From contig SVNO01000018.1 in the NCBI GenBank assembly GCA_015066845.1, forward strand, positions 1 to 35,640: 35,640 bases of DNA, written 5' to 3'. Positions 8,019 through 15,553 of the stretch are shown here, piece by piece. The stretch comes from Ruminococcus sp. (GTDB taxonomy: Bacteria; Bacillota; Clostridia; Oscillospirales; Ruminococcaceae). Within the stretch, counting starts at the first letter, position 1. Every line of letters starts with the position of its first letter. A program made the translations under genes and the position numbers. The notes beneath the pieces were generated by a model. That model had not been told where the DNA came from. It did no database searches and saw only the letters and a list, made by a program, of their open reading frames with translations.

Positions 8019-9857
8019 ATGTGTGGCATTGCAGGTATGGTTTCATTTACGCAGACACTCTATGAGGAGGGAGAATCCCTCGCACGGATGCAGGCGGCAA
8101 TTGCACGGCGCGGCCCAGACCAGAAAGGCATCCTGCTGACGGAACATGCCGGACTTGTGCACACACGGCTCTCGGTCATTGACCCGGCAGGCGGCAGGCA
8201 GCCGATGCAGTACACGGACGGAACGCAGACATATACCATCGTTTACAACGGGGAGTTATACAATACATCGGAGCTGCGGCAGACGTTACGCGGGCATGGC
8301 TGCACCTTCGACACGCACACGGATACGGAAGTGCTGCTCAAAGCCTATGCCGTTTTCGGTGCGGAATGCGTTTCGCTGTGCAATGGCATTTTCGCCTTTG
8401 CCGTCTGGGAGCATGAACGGGAACGGCTGTTTCTTGCGCGTGACCGGATGGGTGTCAAGCCCCTGTTCTACCATCTCACACCGGAACGGCTGATTTTTGG
8501 CTCGGAGCTGAAAGCCATTCTTGCGCATCCGTCCGTACCGCATGAAATCGGGATAGAGGGCATCAGCCAACTGCTGCTGTTCGGGCCGGGCAGAACGCCG
8601 GGATGCGGTGTATTCCGCGGCATGGCAGAGCTGCCGGCGGCGCATTGCGCGTACTATACAGCGCAGGACGGCTTGCAGATGCAGTGCTACTGGGAATTGC
8701 AGGCGCAGGAGCATCGGGAAAACTTCACACAAACGGCGGAGCATGTGCGCGAGCTGCTGACCGATGCCATCCGCAGGCAGCTTGTTTCGGATGTGCCGCT
8801 TGGAACATTCCTTTCAGGCGGTCTGGATTCAAGTATCATTTCCTCGGTGGCGGCAAGGGAATTTTCCGCGCAGGGACGGGAACTCCACACATTTTCAGTG
8901 GATTATCGGGATAACGACAAGTATTTTCAGAAAAGTAAATTCCAGCCGAACAGTGACCCGGCATATATCCGCAAAATGCAGGAATACCTGCATGTGACGC
9001 ATCACTGGACAGTACTGGACACTGCCGCGCTTGCTGACGCGCTGTTTGCAGCGGTGGAAGCGCGTGACCTGCCGGGCATGGCGGATGTGGACGCTTCGCT
9101 CCTGCTGTTCTGCGGCGACATCCGGCAGACGGTGACGGTTGCCCTGTCCGGTGAATGTGCTGATGAGCTGTTCGGGGGGTATCCATGGTACAGGGATCCG
9201 GAAATCCGCGCGGCATACGGCTTTCCGTGGTCGCAGAGTACGGCTTACCGCATGAGCTTTGCAAAGCCGGAGCTTGCCAAGCTGCTGGAAGAACGCGGTG
9301 ATGTGGACAATGCATACCGTGCAACGCTTGCACGAACGGCACTGCGCACGGGTGAATCCCCCACGGAACAGCGGATGCGCGAAATGATGCGGCTGAATCT
9401 GGACTGGTTCATGCAGACGCTTCTTGACCGCAAGGACCGCATGAGCATGTACAATGCACTGGAAGTGCGTGTGCCGTTCTGTGATTATCGGATCGCACAA
9501 TACCTGTACAATGTACCGTGGGAATTCAAAGAGCACGGCGGTTATGAAAAGGGTTTACTGCGTGAGGCAATGCGCGGCTATCTGCCGGATGAGGTGCTCT
9601 GGCGAAAGAAAAGCCCCTACCCGAAAACGCACAATCCTAACTACCTGACTGCGGTGACGGCATTGCTGGAGGAACGCCTTGCGCGTCCGGACGCGCCCAT
9701 TTTGCAGCTGGTAGAGCGCGAGGCACTTGAACGGCTGCTGTACGGGGAGGAATCCGTGCAGTGGTATGGGCAGCTGATGACAAAGCCCCAGACCATTGCC
9801 TATTTCGTGCAGATGGATTACTGGATGGAGCACTATGGGGTGAAAATCCGGCTGTAG
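8019..9857 (+). CDS. asnB: Asparagine synthetase (glutamine-hydrolysing)
   Basis: A 612-residue AsnB. The start is ATG 8019, because it places Cys as residue 2 (MCGIAGMVSF), the nucleophile of the class II glutaminase domain once Met is removed. In-frame TTG 8010 and ATG 8013 are rejected for this reason. Glutaminase residues NGELYN and the DTHTDTEVLL stretch are present. The synthetase domain has the pyrophosphate loop SGGLDSS at 266-272. The enzyme makes asparagine from aspartate, glutamine and ATP. It appears to be monocistronic. GGAAAGG lies ten bases upstream. The C-terminal part, including the KSPYPKTHNP stretch, is intact. Confidence 0.95.
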   Translation: MCGIAGMVSFTQTLYEEGESLARMQAAIARRGPDQKGILLTEHAGLVHTRLSVIDPAGGRQPMQYTDGTQTYTIVYNGELYNTSELRQTLRGHGCTFDTHTDTEVLLKAYAVFGAECVSLCNGIFAFAVWEHERERLFLARDRMGVKPLFYHLTPERLIFGSELKAILAHPSVPHEIGIEGISQLLLFGPGRTPGCGVFRGMAELPAAHCAYYTAQDGLQMQCYWELQAQEHRENFTQTAEHVRELLTDAIRRQLVSDVPLGTFLSGGLDSSIISSVAAREFSAQGRELHTFSVDYRDNDKYFQKSKFQPNSDPAYIRKMQEYLHVTHHWTVLDTAALADALFAAVEARDLPGMADVDASLLLFCGDIRQTVTVALSGECADELFGGYPWYRDPEIRAAYGFPWSQSTAYRMSFAKPELAKLLEERGDVDNAYRATLARTALRTGESPTEQRMREMMRLNLDWFMQTLLDRKDRMSMYNALEVRVPFCDYRIAQYLYNVPWEFKEHGGYEKGLLREAMRGYLPDEVLWRKKSPYPKTHNPNYLTAVTALLEERLARPDAPILQLVEREALERLLYGEESVQWYGQLMTKPQTIAYFVQMDYWMEHYGVKIRL

Positions 9858-9907
9858 TATAAAACGGAATCTGCAATCTTTTGGCAGGAATCTGCAACAT
9901 CGGAATC

Positions 9908-10087
9908 TTAAGGCAACACCGCACAAAGACCGCCTGACGGCTTTGCACGCATCTTGCTTGCATCTTTTCCGTCATCTTGCCCAAAAATCCCTTGACATAC
10001 GACAGTATGCCTGCGGAATTTTTGTTCAACCTGACGAAAAATCTGACTGCGCAATCTACGCACAATCTTTGTGCGGTATTGCCCTAA
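9908..10087. mobile_element. Repeat D: 180-bp hairpin MITE-like element
   Basis: The left end TTAAGGCAACACCGCACAAA is matched, inverted and with three or four mismatches, by the right end around 10066-10087 (CTTTGTGCGGTATTGCCCTA). Pairing continues inward: TTTTCCGTCA against TGACGAAAA, AAAAAT against ATTTTT, and a tip CATAC-GACA-GTATG at 9996-10009, almost exactly the centre. The whole unit can fold as one long imperfect hairpin. It has no ORF. It sits in the asnB-esterase gap, where no separate asnB terminator is seen. Confidence 0.75.
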
Positions 10088-10104
10088 AAATATTCACATT
10101 TTTG

Positions 10105-10113
10105 TGTTATAAT
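10105..10113 (+). promoter_or_regulatory. Extended -10 promoter of the esterase gene
   Basis: TGTTATAAT gives TGn plus a perfect TATAAT at 10108-10113. No -35 at 17 bases is convincing. The box lies 18 bases outside the right end of repeat D. Confidence 0.6.
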
Positions 10114-10144
10114 GGAACTACCAAAGAGAAAGGAAGTGCATACC

Positions 10145-11239
10145 ATGAACATCCGGAAAACTCTTGCCGTATTGGGCGCGGTCTTGTTCTGTCTGGGGAA
10201 TTTTTCCACACTCCCCTCCCCCAAGGCACAGGAGCCTTACCGCATTCTCTGCGTAGGTGATTCCATCACGCACGGCTATATCAACGCGGACAACGGCTAC
10301 CGCAAGTACCTGTGCTATTATCTTCAGCAGAATGGAATCGCCTATGATATGGTCGGGCCTGAAAACAACTGGACGGAAGAAGCCACCTACAACTGGAACG
10401 GCACGACCATCACCTACGACCCGCAGCACTGCGGCTACAGCGGCTATTCGACCATGAGCTATTCCGGCAGAATCGGCATTTATGAAACCTTATTCGGCAG
10501 CGGCAACCTGCTGGAAACCTACCAGCCGGACATTGTACTGCTGCAAATTGGCACAAACGACCTGCTTGACGCAAGTCTGGACATCCGCGCAGGCATCGGC
10601 GACATCCGCGAAACAACCACGGCTCTGGAACGACTGGAAAGGGTGGTGGATGAGATTCTGGCAAACCTTGATGGCTCGGATGTGCTTTTTGTGACGACCA
10701 TTCCCGATATTGATGCAGTTTCCTGCGCAAGCTGGGTGGCATCTTATGAGTGGACGATGAATATTCCGGCTGCGCAAGTGCCTGCAAAGGTGCAGGAATG
10801 CGTGGATCTGTACAATGCCGGCATCAAGGCACTGGTTGCTGAAAAGCAGGCAGAGGGAAAATCGGTGCAGCTTGGGGATGTCAACAGTATCATTGACTAT
10901 ACAGCCGGAGATTTAGAGGACGGCTGCCATCCGAGTGAACAGGGCTATGCGAAAATGGGTGTGCATTGGGCAGAGAAAATCACGGCATATCTGAACAATG
11001 CAGAGCTGCCGACACAGCCGCCCACGCAGGATGACGCGCCCTTGTCCGGTGATGTGCATGAGGATGGAACAGTGGATGTGATGGACATTATACAGCTCCA
11101 GAAATACCTGCTTGCGACTGCACCTCTGAATGCACGACAGCTGACTGCTGCAGATATGAACGCGGACGGAAAGGTCAACGGTTTTGATCTGGCGATACTC
11201 AAACGCTATGTGCTGATGAATACGCCGATGCCCTTGTAA
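10145..11239 (+). CDS. Secreted SGNH/GDSL esterase with type I dockerin
   Basis: A 364-residue exported protein. The start ATG 10145 has AGGAAG eight bases upstream; the upstream ATG at 10112 overlaps the -10 box and is rejected. Residues 1-28 form a signal peptide (basic start, hydrophobic core). The SGNH core has GDSITHG with nucleophile Ser40, GTNDLLD with Asn138, and the Asp259/His262 pair in DGCHPS. A Pro/Thr linker leads to a dockerin (about 301-360) with two calcium loops, DVHEDGTVDVMD and DMNADGKVNGFD. It resembles CE3-type acetylxylan esterases, which deacetylate hemicellulose. In the first loop His305 replaces the usual Asp/Asn. The dockerin should anchor it to a cohesin scaffold coded elsewhere. 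Confidence 0.9.
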   Translation: MNIRKTLAVLGAVLFCLGNFSTLPSPKAQEPYRILCVGDSITHGYINADNGYRKYLCYYLQQNGIAYDMVGPENNWTEEATYNWNGTTITYDPQHCGYSGYSTMSYSGRIGIYETLFGSGNLLETYQPDIVLLQIGTNDLLDASLDIRAGIGDIRETTTALERLERVVDEILANLDGSDVLFVTTIPDIDAVSCASWVASYEWTMNIPAAQVPAKVQECVDLYNAGIKALVAEKQAEGKSVQLGDVNSIIDYTAGDLEDGCHPSEQGYAKMGVHWAEKITAYLNNAELPTQPPTQDDAPLSGDVHEDGTVDVMDIIQLQKYLLATAPLNARQLTAADMNADGKVNGFDLAILKRYVLMNTPMPL

Positions 11240-11241
11240 TG

Positions 11242-11274
11242 AAAAAGCCCCCGATTTCACGAAGAAATCGGGGG
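11242..11274. terminator. Bidirectional terminator between esterase and DUF2716 genes
   Basis: A ten-base perfect stem CCCCCGATTT (11248-11257) / AAATCGGGGG (11265-11274). On the minus strand it is followed by five U, so it best serves the reverse DUF2716 gene, though it can also stop the forward esterase transcript. Confidence 0.8.
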
Positions 11275-11280
11275 ATTAAA

Positions 11281-11790
11281 TTATGTATTCCTGTGAATTT
11301 CCTTCCATCCAAGCTTCTGAAAAATCTCCTCAAATACCTGTATCATTGCATCTCCGAAAAGCCAGACCTCCTCACGCCATGGATGTCCCAGATAACCGAA
11401 TCGGAACGCTTCATCAATAAAGAAATAATAATCTCCATCCGGATAAAAATCCGGAAAATAGGCTGAATAGCCATCCTCCGTTTTCATGCTTTTCATTTCA
11501 TCGGGGTTTCGGGGATCGAAGAGAAATGCACTGTGCTGCCAGTCAAGCGCATACATCCGCTCTCCGGCTTTTACCGCCTGCACAAACGCATTATGGACAA
11601 GTTCCTGCATCCTGTCGCAGTGTACATTCTCCATATGCGAAATATCATATACCACATAGGGCTTGTTCATCCGGAATGGCACATAGCAGTCAAACGAATG
11701 ACTGCGGTGTCTGCAATCGGGACGAAATCCCAGTTCCGTATCCACCCGATGCCATACAGCCAGATACTCCGCACGATCTGTAATTAACAT
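11281..11790 (-). CDS. DUF2716-like protein
   Basis: A 169-residue soluble protein of unknown function. The start is the ATG at 11790, with AAGGAGGG five bases upstream; a TTG further out adds only six residues that include this ribosome-binding site. Features remembered from DUF2716 proteins are present: MYALDWQHSAFLF, then FYPDGDYYFFIDEAFRFGYLGHPW and a C-terminal VWLFGDAMI stretch. No catalytic motif is evident. It lies directly downstream of the aspS terminator without an obvious promoter, so it may be expressed by read-through. Family assignment is from memory and moderately sure. Confidence 0.65.
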   Translation of the reverse strand: MLITDRAEYLAVWHRVDTELGFRPDCRHRSHSFDCYVPFRMNKPYVVYDISHMENVHCDRMQELVHNAFVQAVKAGERMYALDWQHSAFLFDPRNPDEMKSMKTEDGYSAYFPDFYPDGDYYFFIDEAFRFGYLGHPWREEVWLFGDAMIQVFEEIFQKLGWKEIHRNT

Positions 11791-11806
11791 AATTCCCTCC
11801 TTATCC

Positions 11807-11843
11807 AAAAATCACTTCCCACGCAACCGCAGGAAGTGATTTT
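11807..11843. terminator. aspS terminator
   Basis: A 12-base perfect stem AAAATCACTTCC (11807-11818) / GGAAGTGATTTT (11832-11843), with T-rich sequence on both strands. It lies eight bases past the aspS stop and ends the hisS-aspS transcript. Confidence 0.85.
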
Positions 11844-11850
11844 TTTGTAT

Positions 11851-13638
11851 TTATTCAGACTTTTCTTCCTTTTCGATCACTGCAATACCAAGTACATCGA
11901 GATTTTCCTTCTCGACAACGGAGGGACATGCACTCATAATCTCGGATGCGTCCTTCACCTTCGGGAATGCTACCACGTCACGCAGGCTCTCCGCCTTGCA
12001 CAGAACCATTGCCAGTCTGTCAAGACCAATGCCCAGACCACCGTGGGGCGGTGCACCGTAGTGATATGCCTCTACAAGGAAGCCGAATTTCGCTTCGATC
12101 TCCTCGTCCGTCAAGCCCAGTGCACGGAACATCTTCTGCTGCAGCTCGAAGTCTGTGATTCTCATAGAACCGGAGCAAAGCTCTACGCCATTGAGTACGA
12201 GGTCGTATGCCTTGGCAGTTACCCTGGCGGGGTCGGATTCAAGGTAGGGCAGGCAATCGTCTTCCGGCATGGTAAACGGATGGTGCATTGCAAGCCATGT
12301 CTGAGAATCCTCATCCCATTCAAAGAACGGGAACTGTGTGATCCACAGGAAATTGAGCTTGTCCTCAGGAATGATGTCCAGCTTCTTTGCCACATGCAGA
12401 CGCAGTGCACCCAGAACGGGAAGTGTTACGCTGTTCTTGTCAGCGATGAACAGGGCAACGTCACCCTTTTCACAGCCGATGGTGGAGAGAATGTTCTGCA
12501 TTTCTTCCTCGGAGAAGAATTTGGAGAATGCGCAGGTCGGTGCTTCGTCCGCCCAGCGGATGAACGCAAGCCCCTTTGCGCCGATGCCGCGCACCATTTC
12601 GGTAAGCTTGTCAATTTCCTTACGCGTGAGTACCTTTGCTGCGTCCTTTGCCACGATGCAGCGAACGCTGCCGCCGGACTGTACCGCACCTGAGAATACG
12701 CCGAAACCGCAATCCTTGACAAGCTCGGAAATATCGCAGATTTCCATGCCAAAGCGTGTATCGGGCTTGTCAGAACCATAGCGGTTCATTGCTTCCGCAT
12801 AGGACAGGCGGGGCAGGGGCAGTTCAATTCCCTGACCGAGCACATCGGAGAGGAGCTTTGCAATGAAGCCCTCTGTCATATCGAGGATGTCCTCAACATC
12901 CACATAGGACATTTCAAGGTCAATCTGTGTGAATTCCGGCTGGCGGTCTGCACGGAGGTCCTCGTCACGGAAGCATCGTGCAATCTGGATATAACGCTCC
13001 ATGCCGGCAACCATCAGAAGCTGCTTGTAAATCTGGGGGGACTGGGGCAGAGCGTAGAATTTGCCGTTGTGCACACGGGAGGGAATGAGGTAATCTCTTG
13101 CGCCCTCAGGTGTGGATTTCATCATCATGGGTGTTTCAATTTCGATGAAATCGTTAGCATAGTAGTATTCTCTTGCGCACTTTGCAATCTTGTGGCGCAT
13201 GATGAGATTCTGCTGGAGAGGTGTTCTTCTCAGGTCGAGATAACGGTATTGCAGGCGCAGCTCCTCATTGACATTCGTTTCATCGCTGATGACGAACGGC
13301 AGGGGTTCTGCCTTGGAGAGGATACGCAAATCCTCGGCAACGATTTCAATCATGCCGGTTTTCATGTTCGGGTTGATGTCCTGACGCTGTACGGCAGTAC
13401 CCTTGACCATGAGAACATACTCATTCTTGACGGACGCTGCCTTTTCAAAGATCGCGCGGTCGGTTTCATCATTGAACACCAGCTGTACTTCACCGCTTCT
13501 GTCACGCAGAACGATAAAAATTACCTTGTTTTTGTTGCGCATATACTGCACAAAGCCGCCGACAGTGACCTGCATTCCCGGCTCTGTGACCTCGCCGCAG
13601 CCATGTGTACGGCGCAGATTTCCCATAGATTCAGCCAT
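11851..13638 (-). CDS. aspS: Aspartyl-tRNA synthetase
   Basis: A 595-residue bacterial-type AspRS, which charges tRNA-Asp. It has an N-terminal OB-fold anticodon-binding domain (about 1-105; VGGFVQYMRNKNKVIFIVLRDRSG). The class II catalytic core follows, with motif 2 FRDEDLRADRQPEFTQ, a bacterial GAD insertion in the middle, and motif 3 near the end (GLGIGLDRLAMV). The length is normal. It follows hisS by 17 bases on the same strand, the usual Firmicutes hisS-aspS pair, and is closed by the stem at 11807-11843. Confidence 0.97.
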   Translation of the reverse strand: MAESMGNLRRTHGCGEVTEPGMQVTVGGFVQYMRNKNKVIFIVLRDRSGEVQLVFNDETDRAIFEKAASVKNEYVLMVKGTAVQRQDINPNMKTGMIEIVAEDLRILSKAEPLPFVISDETNVNEELRLQYRYLDLRRTPLQQNLIMRHKIAKCAREYYYANDFIEIETPMMMKSTPEGARDYLIPSRVHNGKFYALPQSPQIYKQLLMVAGMERYIQIARCFRDEDLRADRQPEFTQIDLEMSYVDVEDILDMTEGFIAKLLSDVLGQGIELPLPRLSYAEAMNRYGSDKPDTRFGMEICDISELVKDCGFGVFSGAVQSGGSVRCIVAKDAAKVLTRKEIDKLTEMVRGIGAKGLAFIRWADEAPTCAFSKFFSEEEMQNILSTIGCEKGDVALFIADKNSVTLPVLGALRLHVAKKLDIIPEDKLNFLWITQFPFFEWDEDSQTWLAMHHPFTMPEDDCLPYLESDPARVTAKAYDLVLNGVELCSGSMRITDFELQQKMFRALGLTDEEIEAKFGFLVEAYHYGAPPHGGLGIGLDRLAMVLCKAESLRDVVAFPKVKDASEIMSACPSVVEKENLDVLGIAVIEKEEKSE

Positions 13639-13655
13639 ATTGTTCTCCTTCCCTC

Positions 13656-14960
13656 TTAAAACAATTCATCCATGCTGTCACCTGCAAAGAGTGAATCCAG
13701 CAGGAGCGTGGAGAAATTCTCTGCAAATGTGTCCGTCAGGGCGATTCTTGTTTTTTCGCCGGTTTTCATGTTCTTGACATCTGCAAGACCATCTGCAATT
13801 TCATTATCACCGATGACAATGGTGAATTTTGCGTTGATTTTGTCAGCATACTTCATCTGCGCGCGCAGACTTCTGCCCATTACGTCCGTCTGTGCAGAGA
13901 TACCCTCCTGCCGCAGTGCACTTGTCAGAGCAAATGCCTTTTCTGCTGCGGCTTCTCCCATGGGGACAAGGTAGATATCACAGGACTCCTCCTCGGAGAG
14001 AATCACACCTTGATTACGCAGCGTCAGCAGGAGTCGTTCCAGACCCATGCCAAAGCCCAGTGCAGGTGTTTCCGGTCCGCCGAGCTGACCGATCAGACCG
14101 TCATAGCGGCCACCGCCGCAGACAGTACCCTGTGCGCCGATGTCGGTGGTGACAAATTCAAATACCGTCTTGGTATAATAATCCAGACCACGGACAATCT
14201 TGGGGTTGACCTGATAGTCAATGCCGAGCATGGTCAGATTCTTCTTGAGCTGCTCAAAATGCGTACTGCAATCCTCACACAGGTAGTCAAGAATTACCGG
14301 TGCATCCTTTGCAATTTCGCTGCAAACAGGGCTCTTGCAGTCCAGAATACGCATGGGATTCTTCTCCAGTCGGGACAGACAGGTTTCGCAGAGCTGGTCC
14401 TTGGAGGATGCAAAATATTCCTGCAATGCCTTGTGGTATTCCTTGCGGCAGTGCGGACAGCCAATGGAATTGATATACAGCGCAATGCCCTTGATACCGA
14501 CCATATCAATGATCTGCTTTGCAAGGCTGATGACCTCCGCATCTGCAAATGCACTTGCAGAGCCTGCCATTTCCACACCGAACTGGTGGAATTCACGCAG
14601 TCTGCCAGCCTGCGGACGCTCATGACGGAAGCAGGAGAGGATATAGAACACGCGCTGGGGCAGTGCCTCGTTGAGCAGTCCGTTCTGGAGCATTGCACGA
14701 ATCGTGCCGGCTGTGCCCTCCGGACGCAGTGTGAAGGTGGATTCCTTCGCAGTGACAGTGTACATTTCCTTCTGCACCACATCGGTGGTTTCACCCACGC
14801 TGCGGCAGAACAAATCGGTCTGTTCAAAGGTGGGGACGCGGATTTCGCGGAAGCCGTATACATCCGCAATTTCACGCAGCATCCGTTCGAGATTCTGCCA
14901 GTCACGGCTGACGGACGGCAGAATGTCCTCTGTTCCGTTCGGTCGTTTGATATTTGCCAT
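13656..14960 (-). CDS. hisS: Histidyl-tRNA synthetase
   Basis: A 434-residue class II HisRS. The start is ATG 14960 (MANIKRPNGTEDILP), preceded by GGAGGT; an in-frame extension to 15011 lies inside the leader hairpin region and is rejected. Motif 2 FRHERPQAGRLREFHQFG and the histidine-specific RGLDYYTKTVFEF stretch are present, as is motif 3 GFGMGLERLLL and a C-terminal anticodon-binding domain. It also carries a Cys-rich insertion (GCPHCRKEYH; CETCLSRLEKNPMRILDCKSPVC), common in clostridial HisRS. It is upstream of aspS and may be attenuated by the hairpin at 14971-15045. Confidence 0.97.
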   Translation of the reverse strand: MANIKRPNGTEDILPSVSRDWQNLERMLREIADVYGFREIRVPTFEQTDLFCRSVGETTDVVQKEMYTVTAKESTFTLRPEGTAGTIRAMLQNGLLNEALPQRVFYILSCFRHERPQAGRLREFHQFGVEMAGSASAFADAEVISLAKQIIDMVGIKGIALYINSIGCPHCRKEYHKALQEYFASSKDQLCETCLSRLEKNPMRILDCKSPVCSEIAKDAPVILDYLCEDCSTHFEQLKKNLTMLGIDYQVNPKIVRGLDYYTKTVFEFVTTDIGAQGTVCGGGRYDGLIGQLGGPETPALGFGMGLERLLLTLRNQGVILSEEESCDIYLVPMGEAAAEKAFALTSALRQEGISAQTDVMGRSLRAQMKYADKINAKFTIVIGDNEIADGLADVKNMKTGEKTRIALTDTFAENFSTLLLDSLFAGDSMDELF

Positions 14961-14970
14961 AGATACCTCC

Positions 14971-15045
14971 AAAAATAAAAGTCTGCTGCAAGTTCTTCCC
15001 TGCTCCCCCATCGGACAGCAAACCGAAGCGCATTAACAGCAGACT
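14971..15045 (-). promoter_or_regulatory. Terminator-like hairpin in the hisS leader
   Basis: On the minus strand AGTCTGCTG (from 15045) pairs perfectly with CAGCAGACT (to 14980), closing a ~48-base loop with its own weak pairing, and is followed by UUUAUUUUU and then the hisS ribosome-binding site. It could terminate mgsA transcripts or attenuate hisS. The T-box consensus is not present. Confidence 0.6.
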
Positions 15046-15061
15046 GAGAATTTGCAAACTT

Positions 15062-15466
15062 TTAGATGGTCGGATTTCCAATTTCGCGCCAGTCAAGGTC
15101 GCCGCGCTCCAACGCCATAATCAATGCCTCGCCCGTTGCAATGTTCGTTGCAACCGGTACGTTGTGGACATCGCATCTGCGCAGCAAATCCATATCCGCA
15201 TTTTCGGAATCCTTTGCTGTAATCGGGTCACGGAAGAACAGCAGCACATCAATTTCATTGCAGGAAATTTTCGCGCCGATTTGCTGCCCGCCGCCCTGTG
15301 AACCACTCATATACTTCTGAATTGTCAATCCTGTTGCTTCGCTGACAAGTTTTCCGGTCGTGCCAGTCGCACAAAGATTGTATCTGGATAAAATTCCGCA
15401 GTATGCAATGCAGAATTGCACCATCAGTTCTTTCTTAGCGTCATGAGCGATCAAAGCTATTGTCAT
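15062..15466 (-). CDS. mgsA: Methylglyoxal synthase homologue with altered active site
   Basis: A 134-residue protein of the methylglyoxal synthase family, which normally converts dihydroxyacetone phosphate to methylglyoxal. IALIAHDAKK, CATGTTGKLV, DVLLFFRDP and VPVATNIAT match the family. The motif that reads SGPxGGDQQ in E. coli, with catalytic Asp71, reads SGSQGGGQQ here: the Asp is Gly (codon GGG at 15287-15289, residue 60). The start at 15466 is chosen because GAAAGGG lies nine bases upstream; an ATG at 15475 would sit on that site. It is downstream of minD, the place mgsA occupies in clostridial cell-shape clusters. Whether it is an active enzyme is doubtful. Confidence 0.85.
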   Translation of the reverse strand: MTIALIAHDAKKELMVQFCIAYCGILSRYNLCATGTTGKLVSEATGLTIQKYMSGSQGGGQQIGAKISCNEIDVLLFFRDPITAKDSENADMDLLRRCDVHNVPVATNIATGEALIMALERGDLDWREIGNPTI

Positions 15467-15482
15467 GTTTCTCATCCCTTTC

Positions 15483-15497
15483 TGCCGCGCCGCGGCA
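15483..15497 (-). promoter_or_regulatory. Inverted repeat abutting the mgsA ribosome-binding site
   Basis: TGCCGC-GCC-GCGGCA forms a six-base G+C stem directly next to the GAAAGGG site at 15476-15482. It could modulate mgsA translation or simply be a chance G+C palindrome. Confidence 0.35.
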
Positions 15498-15553
15498 TTC
15501 AGTCAACACCGCGCCGGAGTATTCCGTCATATGTACGATGCTGCCGATAAATT

